DNA of 64,000 bases from Paenibacillus_V sp046244365. GTDB taxonomy: Bacteria > Bacillota > Bacilli > Paenibacillales > NBRC-103111. Under the pieces are notes generated by a model. It searched no databases and had not been told where the DNA came from. It worked only from the letters and a program-made list of their open reading frames with translations. Location: NCBI RefSeq assembly GCF_046244365.1, contig NZ_CP176395.1, positions 1,736,001 through 1,800,000 of the forward strand, read 5' to 3'. The position numbers were made by a program, and so were the translations under genes. Shown here one piece after another: positions 9,277 to 17,274 of the stretch; positions within the stretch are counted from its first letter, which is position 1; each line of letters begins with the position of its first letter.

Positions 9277-10095
9277 TCACTCTCTCAACGTCCGATAAAC
9301 GGTAGGGGACATGCCGGCCGCCTGCTTGAAAAGCCGCGAGAAATAATGCAAATCCATCCCCGTAGCTTCGGCGATTTCTTTGATGCTCAGGTTTGTCGTA
9401 CGGAGCAGCGTTTTGGCGTGATCGAGCTTGCGTTTGTTGATGTATTGAATAGGGGAGTCGCCGAGGTGCGCTTTGAAAAATTTAATGAAATAATTCGGAT
9501 GCAGGTGGGCCAGCTTGGCAAGTTCCTCCACGGAAACGGTTTCGGTCAAGTGCGAGTCGATATGCCGGAGCACGGCGGTCAGCTTTTCGACGGAATCGGT
9601 TGCGGCAAGACGGATGTTCTCGATCACCGTATGCTCAAGGAAATACGAAAGCAGCTCGAGCATCGTAGCTTTCGTGCGCAGCATGCCCGTCACGCCGGGG
9701 CTGCCGAACTGCTGCGAGAGCCTCTGGAACAGCGCCGTCACGTGCTCCGGGTCGCGAACCTCGATGAAAAACGGGATTTTGAGGATTTGGAACAAATGCA
9801 TCTCGCCGATCATGGCCGTAAAATGGCACCAATGCTTCGCGAACGTGTCGTCGCTAATCGTTGAGTAAGACTGCTTGACCCCCGCAGGCATCAGGAAAAG
9901 CTGGCCCGGCTTCGGATGAAAGACTTCGCCGTCGATCGTCAGCCGTCCCTCTCCCTCCACGATATAATAAAACCGATTAATGGACGGGATAAACTCGGGA
10001 GCTTTCCAGTTGATGTTGACCTTCGTATAGTGCGCATCCGAGACGTCCACTTGCATATTGGACAAGTAGCTTTTAAGCAGCTTCGTTTTATCCAT
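9277..10095 (-). CDS. AraC/XylS family transcriptional regulator with cupin sensor
   Basis: This 272-residue one-component regulator has an N-terminal cupin-like sugar-binding fold (VEGEGRLTIDGEVFHPKPGQLFLMPAG) at about residues 45-75. Its C-terminal double helix-turn-helix of the AraC family is intact (VSVEELAKLAHLHPNYFIKFFK; LSIKEIAEATGMDLHYFSRLFKQ). It is transcribed divergently from the alpha-L-fucosidase gene with 129 bases between them, so it probably senses a sugar and activates that gene. It starts at an ATG preceded by an AGGTGA-type ribosome site. The ligand is not identifiable from sequence. Confidence 0.92.
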   Translation of the reverse strand: MDKTKLLKSYLSNMQVDVSDAHYTKVNINWKAPEFIPSINRFYYIVEGEGRLTIDGEVFHPKPGQLFLMPAGVKQSYSTISDDTFAKHWCHFTAMIGEMHLFQILKIPFFIEVRDPEHVTALFQRLSQQFGSPGVTGMLRTKATMLELLSYFLEHTVIENIRLAATDSVEKLTAVLRHIDSHLTETVSVEELAKLAHLHPNYFIKFFKAHLGDSPIQYINKRKLDHAKTLLRTTNLSIKEIAEATGMDLHYFSRLFKQAAGMSPTVYRTLRE

Positions 10096-10224
10096 GGCGA
10101 ATCACCTGTAGGAAGTTAGTATTGTGCAAATGTAAGTGAATTCCGTGTATCCCTATTATACAGGATCGTAGCGTATGATGGACGTGTAGGCTGCTATTAA
10201 ATTTGGGATACGGGGTGTAGGCGG

Positions 10225-11496
10225 ATGATGAGCAGGGAAGAGCGGACGCGGTGGTTTTTGCAGGACCGGTTCGGCATGTTTATTCACTGGGGCTTGTATG
10301 CGATTCCGGCAAGAGGCGAATGGGTCAAAAGCAACGAACGGATCACGACGGAAGCGTATCAGCCGTATTTCGACGAATTCAATCCGACCCGTTACAATCC
10401 GCGCGAGTGGGCGAAAGCCGCCAAGGAAGCGGGCATGAAATATGCGGTTCTTACGACAAAGCATCATGACGGTTTCTGTTTGTTCGACAGCAAGCTGACT
10501 GAATATAAAGCGACGAATACGCCGGCGGGCCGCGATTTGGTTCGCGAATACGTCGATGCGTTCCGCGAGGAAGGACTTGCTGTCGGCTTCTACTATTCGA
10601 TCATCGACTGGTACCACCCGGATTATCCGGCTGTCGGCAACCATCCGATGAGGGACAATGATGCGTATAAAGCGAAGCCGGTCCATTTTGACAACTATCT
10701 GGACTATATGCACGGCCAAGTGCGGGAGCTGCTGACGAACTACGGGAAAATCGACATCATGTGGTTCGACTACTCGTTCGAGGATATGACGGGCGAAAAA
10801 TGGCGGGCGACCGAGCTCATCAACATGATGCGCAGCATACAGCCGCATATCGTCATCGACAACCGGCTCGGCGGAAATATTAAGAAGCGGGAGCCGGAAG
10901 TATACGCCGGCGACTTCTATTCGCCGGAGCAAATCATTCCGCCCGGCGGCATCGTGAACGAAGCCGGCGAGCAAATTCCGTGGGAGGCGTGCATTACGCT
11001 GAACGCGCACTGGGGCTATCACGCGACGGACAAGGAATACAAGTCGCCGAAGCAGGTCGTGCGCGCGCTCGTGGAATGCGTCAGCAAGAACGGCAATTTG
11101 CTGCTTAACGTAGGCCCTGACGCCAAGGGCGAAATCCCGCGGGAGTCGCTGGACATTCTTGCCGAAGTCGGCAAGTGGATGCGGCGCAACGGCGACAGCA
11201 TATACGGCTGCGGATTGGCCGACAAGCCGAAGCCGGAGTGGGGGCGCTATACGCAGAACGGCAACAAGCTGTATGCGCATATTTTGGACCGCGGCATCGG
11301 GCCCGTTTACTTCCAGGGCTTGAAGGGCAAAGTGCGTAAGGCGCGGCTGCTGGCGGACGGCGCGGAGCTGAAGGTGGAGGTGCCGTGGATGGCCGATCAT
11401 TACGGCGATACGGCTACAGGCGCTTTCATCAGCCTGCCGATCAGTCTGCCCGACGAGGCGGACACGGTTATCGAGCTGGAGCTTACGGAAGAGTAA
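10225..11496 (+). CDS. Alpha-L-fucosidase (GH29)
   Basis: This 423-residue protein is a compact GH29 alpha-L-fucosidase, which releases terminal alpha-L-fucose from oligosaccharides. Recognisable family segments include FGMFIHWGLYAIPARGEW near the start, TTKHHDGFCLFDS, and DIMWFDYS with the likely nucleophile Asp. Near the end there is SKNGNLLLNVGPDAKGEIP. There is no signal peptide, so it works on imported sugars. Two ATGs are adjacent (10225 and 10228), so either may be used. It is divergent from an AraC regulator and is followed by a strong terminator, making it a single-gene unit. The sequence does not distinguish fucosidase from the few galactosidase-active GH29 members. Confidence 0.92.
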   Translation: MMSREERTRWFLQDRFGMFIHWGLYAIPARGEWVKSNERITTEAYQPYFDEFNPTRYNPREWAKAAKEAGMKYAVLTTKHHDGFCLFDSKLTEYKATNTPAGRDLVREYVDAFREEGLAVGFYYSIIDWYHPDYPAVGNHPMRDNDAYKAKPVHFDNYLDYMHGQVRELLTNYGKIDIMWFDYSFEDMTGEKWRATELINMMRSIQPHIVIDNRLGGNIKKREPEVYAGDFYSPEQIIPPGGIVNEAGEQIPWEACITLNAHWGYHATDKEYKSPKQVVRALVECVSKNGNLLLNVGPDAKGEIPRESLDILAEVGKWMRRNGDSIYGCGLADKPKPEWGRYTQNGNKLYAHILDRGIGPVYFQGLKGKVRKARLLADGAELKVEVPWMADHYGDTATGAFISLPISLPDEADTVIELELTEE

Positions 11497-11529
11497 GCGG
11501 CAGTTGCCGATTTCATAATAAGAGGAAAT

Positions 11530-11562
11530 AAAAACCCACTTCAATTTGAGGTGGGTTTTTAC
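11530..11562 (+). terminator. Terminator after the alpha-L-fucosidase gene
   Basis: AAAACCCAC pairs with GTGGGTTTT, extended inward by TTCAA/TTGAG, and ends in a T run. It lies 34 bases after the stop codon. Confidence 0.88.
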
Positions 11563-11680
11563 ATATACTCGTACCAACGCTTTAGTCGGATCACCGACAT
11601 CATAAGCGAAACATGAATATGCAAAAATTGGTTACACTAACCGCTGACGAAACGCTTCCAGGTTAGAAGGGGGACTTAGG

Positions 11681-12616
11681 ATGCTATACGATTGCATCAT
11701 AGTCGGAGGCGGCATTGCCGGATTGCAGGCCGCCATTCAATTGGGCCGATCGGGCCGCAGCGTGCTGGTCGTCGATGCGGGACACGGCCGTTCCACGATG
11801 TGCAGGAGATACCGCAATGTGCTCGGTTGGCCGGACGGCATTTCCGGACCCGAGCTGCGTAAGCTCGGAAGAGAGCAGGCAGCCGGATACGGCGTTCGCT
11901 TCGAGGATGACATGGCCGTGTCGGCTAGCAGGTCCGAAGACGCATTCGAGGTTCGCGGAGCGAAACAAAGCGGCGCAGCCTTTCGGGGACGTACGCTGCT
12001 GCTGGCAACGGGACTGCTCGACCGGATGCCGGATTTGCCGGGACTATCGCCTTGTCTCGGCTTGACGGTGTACGTTTGCCCGGATTGCGACGGGTATGAG
12101 GTGCAGGGAAGACGAACGATCGTAATGGGGGCGGGCGACGTCGGGGCCAATATGGCGCTTGCGATTTCGTCCCGTACCCGGGACGTCGTTTACATCAATC
12201 ACGAATCCGATACTCGTCCGATCTCACCCGCGATTGCGGATAAGCTGAAGGAGCGCGGCATCGAAGCCGTCGGAGAAGCGATAGCGGCCGTTCGGACAGA
12301 AGGCGACGGGCAAATAACCGGGGTTGTGCTTGCAAGCGGAACGGCGATCGACGGCGAGAGGGGATTCATCGCCTTCGGCGGCAACGAGGTGCGCACGGGG
12401 CTTGCCCTCCAGCTTGGCGTGGAGCGATTGGAGAACAAGCATATCGTCACCGACCCCCGCACGAAAATGACGAACGTCCCTAACGTATGGGCGGCCGGCG
12501 ACGCCGGTGTTCACGCCGAGCAGGTGACGATCGCAATGGGAGAAGGCGCGATGGCCGCTATCTGGATCCATAAGACGCTTAGCGCGGAGGAGCAAACGGC
12601 GGGCGATGGAGGCTGA
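11681..12616 (+). CDS. Thioredoxin-reductase-like FAD/NAD(P) oxidoreductase (CPDC type)
   Basis: This 311-residue flavoprotein has an FAD-binding GxGxxG-type motif at the N terminus (IIVGGGIAGLQAAIQLG). A CPDC redox motif (Cys133, Cys136) sits where thioredoxin reductase carries its active dithiol. There is an NAD(P)-binding stretch (VMGAGDVGANMALAI) and a C-terminal FAD motif (NVWAAGDAGVHAEQVTIAMGEG, given in part). The substrate partner is unknown: many such proteins are not true thioredoxin reductases but ferredoxin/bacilliredoxin reductases or specialised disulfide enzymes. It stands alone, convergent with the MFS gene. A paralog lies at 15733-16635. The start ATG follows a GGGGGA ribosome site. 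Confidence 0.88.
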   Translation: MLYDCIIVGGGIAGLQAAIQLGRSGRSVLVVDAGHGRSTMCRRYRNVLGWPDGISGPELRKLGREQAAGYGVRFEDDMAVSASRSEDAFEVRGAKQSGAAFRGRTLLLATGLLDRMPDLPGLSPCLGLTVYVCPDCDGYEVQGRRTIVMGAGDVGANMALAISSRTRDVVYINHESDTRPISPAIADKLKERGIEAVGEAIAAVRTEGDGQITGVVLASGTAIDGERGFIAFGGNEVRTGLALQLGVERLENKHIVTDPRTKMTNVPNVWAAGDAGVHAEQVTIAMGEGAMAAIWIHKTLSAEEQTAGDGG

Positions 12617-12630
12617 GCTTTCGCTCGGCC
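12605..12630. terminator. Hairpin shared by the convergent flavoprotein and MFS genes
   Basis: GAGGCTGAGC pairs with GCTCGGCCTC (one G-T pair) across a TTTC loop, read as GAAA on the other strand. No T run follows, so it is a weak or structure-only terminator. Confidence 0.45.
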
Positions 12631-12679
12631 TCTGAGCATGTAAGCGAGCGCTGCGGTCAGCGATACTTCGCCTTAAGTG

Positions 12680-13873
12680 CTAGGTTTGCTCTGCGGCGGT
12701 TGACGCCGTTTCTTTTTTGCCGTACAGGGCGAAGGTTGCCAGCAAAGCGGCAATGAACAATGCGGCGAAGCCCGCAACCAACCAAAGCGCGGAAGCCGTG
12801 CCGGTATGGTCCATCGAGTAACCGACGAGGGCGGGTAGGACGGCGCCGCCGAAGCCGGCAAGACCGGTTATGTAGCTTGTCACAAAACGCTCCGATCCGG
12901 GAAACGTATGGTTGGCGAAAACCATCGTGATCGAATAGACGCCCGCCATCGTAAAGCCGAGCAGCATAACGAGCGCATAGCCGGCAGCGGCATGATGCAG
13001 CAGAATGAAGAGGATAAAGCCGGCGAGCGTCCCAATCATGCTCCATAGCAGAAAGCGGCCATAGGACATTTTGCGGATAATCCATCCCGTCGCCGCCCGT
13101 CCGATTACCATCGTCGTCCAAAAAATGCCGATGCTGAGCGATGCGTAATAAGGAACCTGATCCAAGTAGGCAATGAAGACGGAGGAGAGGAAATTGTTCA
13201 AGCTCCCCTCCATGCCGGCATAGAGAACGATCATAAGCCCGAAGAGGGAAAGCAGCTGCCATTTTTTACGCGGCGTCATCGTCTGTGGCGGAGGTTCGCT
13301 GGCGTCAAGCCGTTTGCTGACGTCAACCTTGTCTTTGGCGATCGCGATCATTCGCCAGATGAGCGTCATGACAATCGCAAGCGCTCCGGTGACGAGAAAC
13401 GAAAAGCGCCAAGCCCCGTTAGCGATAAGCAAGCTGGCGACGATCGGCATCAGCAAGGCGCCGAGCCCGAAGGACACCTCCAGATAGCTCATGACGACGG
13501 CGCGGCGTCCGATGAACACTTCCATCATGAGCGTGGCGACGATCGTTTCGAGTGCGGCTACGCCGACGCTGTTCATGAAGTTGAACGCCGAAACCCATCC
13601 GAAAGGCGGCAGCGTATACATGCCGAGCTGAGCGATAGCGATGAGCAGGGCCGCAATCGACAAAATGCTTTTTTCATTCATCCGGCTCATCAGATAGGAA
13701 GAGAGCGGCACGCCGAGCAGGAAGCCTACGGAACCGAGAAAAACCAATCGTCCGCCTTCGGTGTACGACAACTCGTAATGCGCAAGCAGCTGGGGCATGA
13801 CGGAACCGATGGTCGTAATGACCAGGCCGGACAGAAAGTATTGCATATAGGAAGTAAGGGCGAACGATCTCAC
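12680..13873 (-). CDS. Major facilitator superfamily transporter (12 membrane segments)
   Basis: This is a 397-residue MFS permease with about twelve hydrophobic segments, a central cytoplasmic loop (near DKVDVSKRLDASEPPPQ) and MFS-like glycine motifs (GFLLGVPLSSYLMSRM). The family includes sugar and drug transporters of the FucP/YfkF type; the substrate is unknown. The start is set at the GTG at 13873 because a perfect GGAGG lies 8 bases upstream, while a longer in-frame extension to TTG 13948 has no ribosome site. The gene is convergent with the preceding flavoprotein gene and divergent from a small unknown gene. Confidence 0.87.
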   Translation of the reverse strand: MRSFALTSYMQYFLSGLVITTIGSVMPQLLAHYELSYTEGGRLVFLGSVGFLLGVPLSSYLMSRMNEKSILSIAALLIAIAQLGMYTLPPFGWVSAFNFMNSVGVAALETIVATLMMEVFIGRRAVVMSYLEVSFGLGALLMPIVASLLIANGAWRFSFLVTGALAIVMTLIWRMIAIAKDKVDVSKRLDASEPPPQTMTPRKKWQLLSLFGLMIVLYAGMEGSLNNFLSSVFIAYLDQVPYYASLSIGIFWTTMVIGRAATGWIIRKMSYGRFLLWSMIGTLAGFILFILLHHAAAGYALVMLLGFTMAGVYSITMVFANHTFPGSERFVTSYITGLAGFGGAVLPALVGYSMDHTGTASALWLVAGFAALFIAALLATFALYGKKETASTAAEQT

Positions 13874-14003
13874 TGCGTAGTCCTCCGAATGCTTTAGTAG
13901 GGGGATGCCTTCGTTATCGTAACACAAATCGTCCGGATCATATACCAAAGCCCCATTGAAGGGTGTTCAAATCGGGATACTCGATGATTATTGACATTTT
14001 TCA

Positions 14004-14032
14004 TTGACAATGGTGTGGGCAGATGGTATTTA
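14004..14032 (+). promoter_or_regulatory. Candidate sigma-A promoter
   Basis: A perfect TTGACA (14004-14009) is followed after exactly 17 bases by TATTTA (14027-14032). A second TTGACA lies at 13991. It precedes a possible small leader frame at 14061 and the unknown gene at 14166. Confidence 0.65.
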
Positions 14033-14060
14033 TCAATAGAGCAAAAAGGAGATTGTACGT

Positions 14061-14117
14061 GTGATCGTTGCGGCTCCGACTCACCGGTTAACCGATTCGT
14101 TCGGAGCATTCGTCTAG
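14061..14117 (+). CDS. Possible 18-residue leader peptide or small protein
   Basis: A GTG-started frame of 18 codons (MIVAAPTHRLTDSFGAFV) is preceded by AAAAGGAG with 9 bases spacing and lies about 25 bases after a strong promoter. It ends 48 bases before the next gene. No family is recognised and chance cannot be excluded, but promoter, ribosome site and short frame are correctly ordered. Confidence 0.3.
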   Translation: MIVAAPTHRLTDSFGAFV

Positions 14118-14165
14118 CGCATAATAGAGAAGCACAACAAGTTGAACAGCAAAAGGGGAGAGATC

Positions 14166-14522
14166 ATGGACGAAAAAACCTTGAGGCGGGCAGTGCAGCG
14201 TACCCCGTTTGCTTATCCGCTCTTGCAAGGGGCTGCCATCAATCGTAAGTCGACCGATCCGAAATTGCATACGAAATGCTCGTATTTGACGGTCGTGCCG
14301 CTCAATCCCGCAGAGCATACGTTTCGAGAGGTGTTCGTCAAGCCGGACATGATGTTTTTGATTGCGGACGCGGTATACAACTACGGTCAAAGCGATTTTA
14401 CCGTACAGCGGGAGATCGTAAACGATTCCGTGCCGTATGCGAAGCTGGCCGAGTTCATCGGCGAAGAGAACGTAAAGCTTGTGGACGAGCGTATTTATCA
14501 CTATTTTATTACGTCTTTATAA
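14166..14522 (+). CDS. Unknown small soluble protein, 118 residues
   Basis: I do not recognise this family. The predicted protein is 118 residues, soluble, with mixed alpha/beta character and no signal peptide or membrane segment. It has an evenly charged N terminus (MDEKTLRRAVQRTPFAYPLL) and a C terminus rich in aromatic residues (VDERIYHYFITSL). The ATG at 14166 is chosen because AGGGGAGAG lies 5 to 6 bases upstream; a further in-frame ATG at 14142 lacks a ribosome site. A good promoter lies at 14004-14032 and a terminator follows directly, so it forms its own transcription unit, possibly with the 18-residue leader frame. Confidence 0.7.
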   Translation: MDEKTLRRAVQRTPFAYPLLQGAAINRKSTDPKLHTKCSYLTVVPLNPAEHTFREVFVKPDMMFLIADAVYNYGQSDFTVQREIVNDSVPYAKLAEFIGEENVKLVDERIYHYFITSL

Positions 14523-14525
14523 AAT

Positions 14526-14558
14526 GACGCTGGCAGCGACGGTTGCCGGCGTTTTTTT
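14526..14558 (+). terminator. Terminator after the 118-residue unknown gene
   Basis: ACGCTGGCA pairs with TGCCGGCGT (one G-T pair) and is followed by seven T. It starts a few bases after the stop codon. Confidence 0.85.
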
Positions 14559-14644
14559 GTCGTGCTGTGGTCGGCAGTATGAGTACGGCGCGAGGTCAAA
14601 AGCAAGGTTAAACAGGATCGACTCAGGAAAGGAATAGGCACATC

Positions 14645-14929
14645 ATGAATAAATCGATTCGCATCAGTCCAGCGATTATGGAGATATGCAAAAAACAATT
14701 AATGATCGCGGAGGATACCTCTTTTACGCTGCACGCTTTGAAACCCGATACGTTTTTGAGTGAATTTGAGGATGTACAAAAATCGTTTAAGCAGCTCTCC
14801 GGATTTGCTTCCAAATGGGAGTCGTCGGTATCAACAAGGACCGAAAATAAATACGCAAATGACGGTTACGTTGGGAAACTTTGGGGAGGAGGAGCTGCAC
14901 GGCGGTTTCTCTTTTTGTTTTCTGAATAA
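14645..14929 (+). CDS. Unknown small protein, 94 residues, possibly frameshifted at its 3' end
   Basis: The frame starts at an ATG preceded by AGGAAAGGAA and encodes a soluble helical N-terminal part (about residues 1-60, e.g. PAIMEICKKQLMIAEDTSFT) that looks like genuine protein. The last 20 residues (GGGAARRFLFLFSE) look unlike the rest. The overlapping +1 frame continues to 14948 with ordinary composition, so a frameshift near 14880 is possible. No family is recognised. There is no terminator directly downstream. Confidence 0.4.
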   Translation: MNKSIRISPAIMEICKKQLMIAEDTSFTLHALKPDTFLSEFEDVQKSFKQLSGFASKWESSVSTRTENKYANDGYVGKLWGGGAARRFLFLFSE

Positions 14930-15028
14930 GGGTAGCTTAGCGGCATAAGACTAGTTTATCAGATTTATTATAGGTGTATTCTATTAAACGATAGATCATT
15001 GATATTTTGATCCAATAACTCGCTTGTG

Positions 15029-15040
15029 ATAGGATCCTAT
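15029..15040. promoter_or_regulatory. 12-bp perfect palindrome upstream of the Nudix gene
   Basis: ATAGGATCCTAT is a perfect palindrome 22 bases before the Nudix start codon. It could be an operator, but it may also be chance. Confidence 0.25.
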
Positions 15041-15062
15041 TAAATGGTATTGGGGGGATAGC

Positions 15063-15551
15063 ATGAAAGTGATTTGTTCGGCTGGCGGACTCATTGTCAA
15101 AGACGACCGTGTACTGCTTGTAAAGATTACGTACGGGGCAAATAAAGATTACTGGATGATACCTGGCGGATTGGTCGAGGAAGGAGAAACGATCGAGGAA
15201 GCGGCAGTACGGGAAGTTGAGGAAGAAACGGGTATTAGCGCAAGGCCTAAAAGGCTTATCGGAGTAAGAACAGGAACAAAAGAACACGGCAACGAATTCG
15301 AGCTCGGCATCCATTTCTTTTTTGAGATGGATTTGATTTCCGGCGAGGCAACCGCCGATGGTTCGGAGATATCGGAAGTTCAATATAGACCGATCGATGA
15401 TGTGCTCATGGATTCGCAAGTTGTCGGCTTGACACAAGAAATCTTGCGTTCATATAAAAGCGCTTTGCCTAACTCGGGGCTATACAAGACAGAGAACGCT
15501 ATCCAAACCAATAACAAATATTTCAAGTATGACGTCTACACTTTAGCGTAG
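15063..15551 (+). CDS. Nudix hydrolase
   Basis: This 162-residue protein hydrolyses a nucleoside-diphosphate-linked compound or oxidised nucleotide. The complete Nudix box spans residues 36-58 (G-x5-E-x7-REV-x-EE-x-GI), with the metal-binding glutamates Glu51, Glu54 and Glu55 all present, so it should be active. The start has a GGGGGG ribosome site. The specific substrate cannot be deduced. It precedes a flavoprotein gene by 181 bases on the same strand but probably has its own transcript. Confidence 0.9.
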   Translation: MKVICSAGGLIVKDDRVLLVKITYGANKDYWMIPGGLVEEGETIEEAAVREVEEETGISARPKRLIGVRTGTKEHGNEFELGIHFFFEMDLISGEATADGSEISEVQYRPIDDVLMDSQVVGLTQEILRSYKSALPNSGLYKTENAIQTNNKYFKYDVYTLA

Positions 15552-15732
15552 CCGTACTAGCTCTCCGGCATATTTTTGATTATACGTTCTCCCATTGCCC
15601 AAGGCCGTGCATACAATGGAGTATTTGAGTAGAGCCGCAACGAATGACGGCATCGTCCAAAGGCCGGATAAACGGAAGCGCCGGCTTTGGTTTTCGTAGG
15701 CCGGAATCGGCATGGATAGAGGAGTGAGGGAT

Positions 15733-16635
15733 ATGACGTTCGACTGCGCGATCGTCGGCGGAGGACCTGCAGGCTTGAATGCGGCGCTTGTGCTCGGCAG
15801 AGCGAGACGGAATGTCGTTCTATTCGACGACGGCAATCCGCGGAATGCCGTTACCCGGGAGTCGCACGGCTTCATTACGAGAGACGGCATCGAGCCGGGC
15901 GAATTCAGGAGAATCGCCCATCGGGACATAAGCAAGTATAGCTCGGTTCAAGCCCGGCGAGCGACGATCGTTTCGATCAGCCGCGCTTTTCCGGCGTCGT
16001 TCCAACTGGTGTCGCAGCAGGGCGAACTGTTTCAAGCGCGCAAAGTTATTTTGGCGACCGGTCTGAAGGAGGAGCTTCCCGCCGTGAGCGGGCTTCGCGA
16101 CTATTACGGCAAGAGCCTGTTCAATTGTCCGTACTGCGACGGATGGGAGCTTAGAGATATGCCGCTGATCGTGATTTCCGAAGGCCCGCAAGCTTTTCAT
16201 ATGGCCAAAACGCTGTTCAACTGGAGCAAACGCTTGGCGGTATGCACAAACGGGCAAGCGGCTGTGACAAGAGAGCAGAAGGTGCTTTTGGAGATGAAAG
16301 GCATTGCGGTCTTCGAACGGAAAATCGACGAATTGTCCGGCTCGAATGGAGCTCTGGAGAAGGTCGTATTCGAGGACGGAGTCGAATTTGCCTGCAAAGG
16401 AGGCTTCGTAACGCCAAGATCGGTGCTGGTCTCTTCCTTCGGACAATCGCTTGGCTGCATGACCAACGCGCTCGGCGGGATTGTTACGGACGAATTTGGC
16501 CGAACGAATATCGAGGGCGTTTACGCGGCGGGCGATGCATCGGTCGTCGCTCCTTCGCAAGTGATTATCGCGGCAGGCGAAGGAAGTAGAGCGGCGATCG
16601 GCGTCAATTCGGATTTGACGAATGAGGATTTTTAG
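15733..16635 (+). CDS. Thioredoxin-reductase-like FAD/NAD(P) oxidoreductase (CPYC type)
   Basis: This 300-residue paralog of the flavoprotein at 11681 has an N-terminal FAD motif (AIVGGGPAGLNAALVLGRA), a CPYC dithiol (Cys132, Cys135, followed by DGWE) and a C-terminal GVYAAGDASVVAPSQVIIAAGEG-type FAD motif (given in part). The FNCPYCDGWE arrangement is common in small Firmicutes flavoproteins annotated as NAD(P)/FAD-dependent oxidoreductases; the electron acceptor is unknown. ATG 15733 follows GAGGAGTGAGGG and is preferred over ATG 15712. The second nucleotide-binding motif is less canonical (LIVISEGPQAF instead of GxGxxA), so its pyridine-nucleotide preference may be altered or lost. Confidence 0.87.
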   Translation: MTFDCAIVGGGPAGLNAALVLGRARRNVVLFDDGNPRNAVTRESHGFITRDGIEPGEFRRIAHRDISKYSSVQARRATIVSISRAFPASFQLVSQQGELFQARKVILATGLKEELPAVSGLRDYYGKSLFNCPYCDGWELRDMPLIVISEGPQAFHMAKTLFNWSKRLAVCTNGQAAVTREQKVLLEMKGIAVFERKIDELSGSNGALEKVVFEDGVEFACKGGFVTPRSVLVSSFGQSLGCMTNALGGIVTDEFGRTNIEGVYAAGDASVVAPSQVIIAAGEGSRAAIGVNSDLTNEDF

Positions 16636-16665
16636 GAATCGATACGAAAGCTTAGGAGGTAGGGC

Positions 16666-16823
16666 GAGTGAGGAGGGTGAGAGGGTGAGAAGGGAGGGTG
16701 AGAAGGGTGGAGTGATGAGTGATGAGTGAGGAGTGAGGGATGAGAAGTGAGGATTGAGGAGTGAGGAGTGAGGGATGAGAAGTGAGGATTGAGGATTGAG
16801 GGATGAGGAGTGAGAGGGGAATG
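16666..16823 (+). repeat. Cytosine-free, purine-rich short repeats
   Basis: For 158 bases the plus strand contains no C. It consists of variants of GTGAGGA, GTGAGGGATGAGAA and GAGGATTGAGG. Such a purine strand can form triplex or other non-B DNA and evolves by slippage. Confidence 0.8.
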
Positions 16824-16896
16824 CCGAGGAGCGGCGTTCGAGACGGATCCGTCTCGTGTAAGCGGTCGATGTCCTGTACGATCCGCTAAACCGGCT

Positions 16897-17095
16897 CGTT
16901 AACTGTAAAACATACAGTTATTATTTTGTTTGCAAACTGCTTCACTTCTCTAACTGGAAAACCTCCAGTATATTGAGCCGAATATGTTATAGGATTCGAG
17001 AAAACGGCGAAGGAGATGGAGTTTTTACAGTTAGAAAGTGCAATTTTGATGTGTTTGTTGGAAATACATGCAGGTTTTCCAGTTAGTTAACGAGA
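16897..17095. repeat. Dispersed-type palindromic repeats (TAACTG...CAGTTA family)
   Basis: At least four related arms are visible: TTAACTGTAAAACATACAGTTA (in parts, near 16899), TAACTGGAAAACCTCCAGTA (near 16955), TTTTTACAGTTAG (near 17022) and GCAGGTTTTCCAGTTAG (near 17071). They form inverted pairs of the theme TAACTGGAAAACC/GGTTTTCCAGTTA with no coding capacity. Confidence 0.65.
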
Positions 17096-17274
17096 TTCCT
17101 GAATTCGAGCGAACAAGCGACGTGGAGGAACGGCCCCGTGCTTGAAGCTAGCACTCAAACCCCTATGCTAATACGATTGTTGCTCATCTCAAACGATCAC
17201 TACGATAGTTGTTCTTCCCAATTGAGCGCATAGTCTATTGCTCGTCCCAAGGCGCCCAAACGATTGTCATCTGC

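Noticed and set aside
10156..11577. Minus-strand frame of 473 codons opposite the fucosidase
   Set aside because: Antisense shadow of a strongly conserved GH29 gene, with high Arg/His content typical of shadows.
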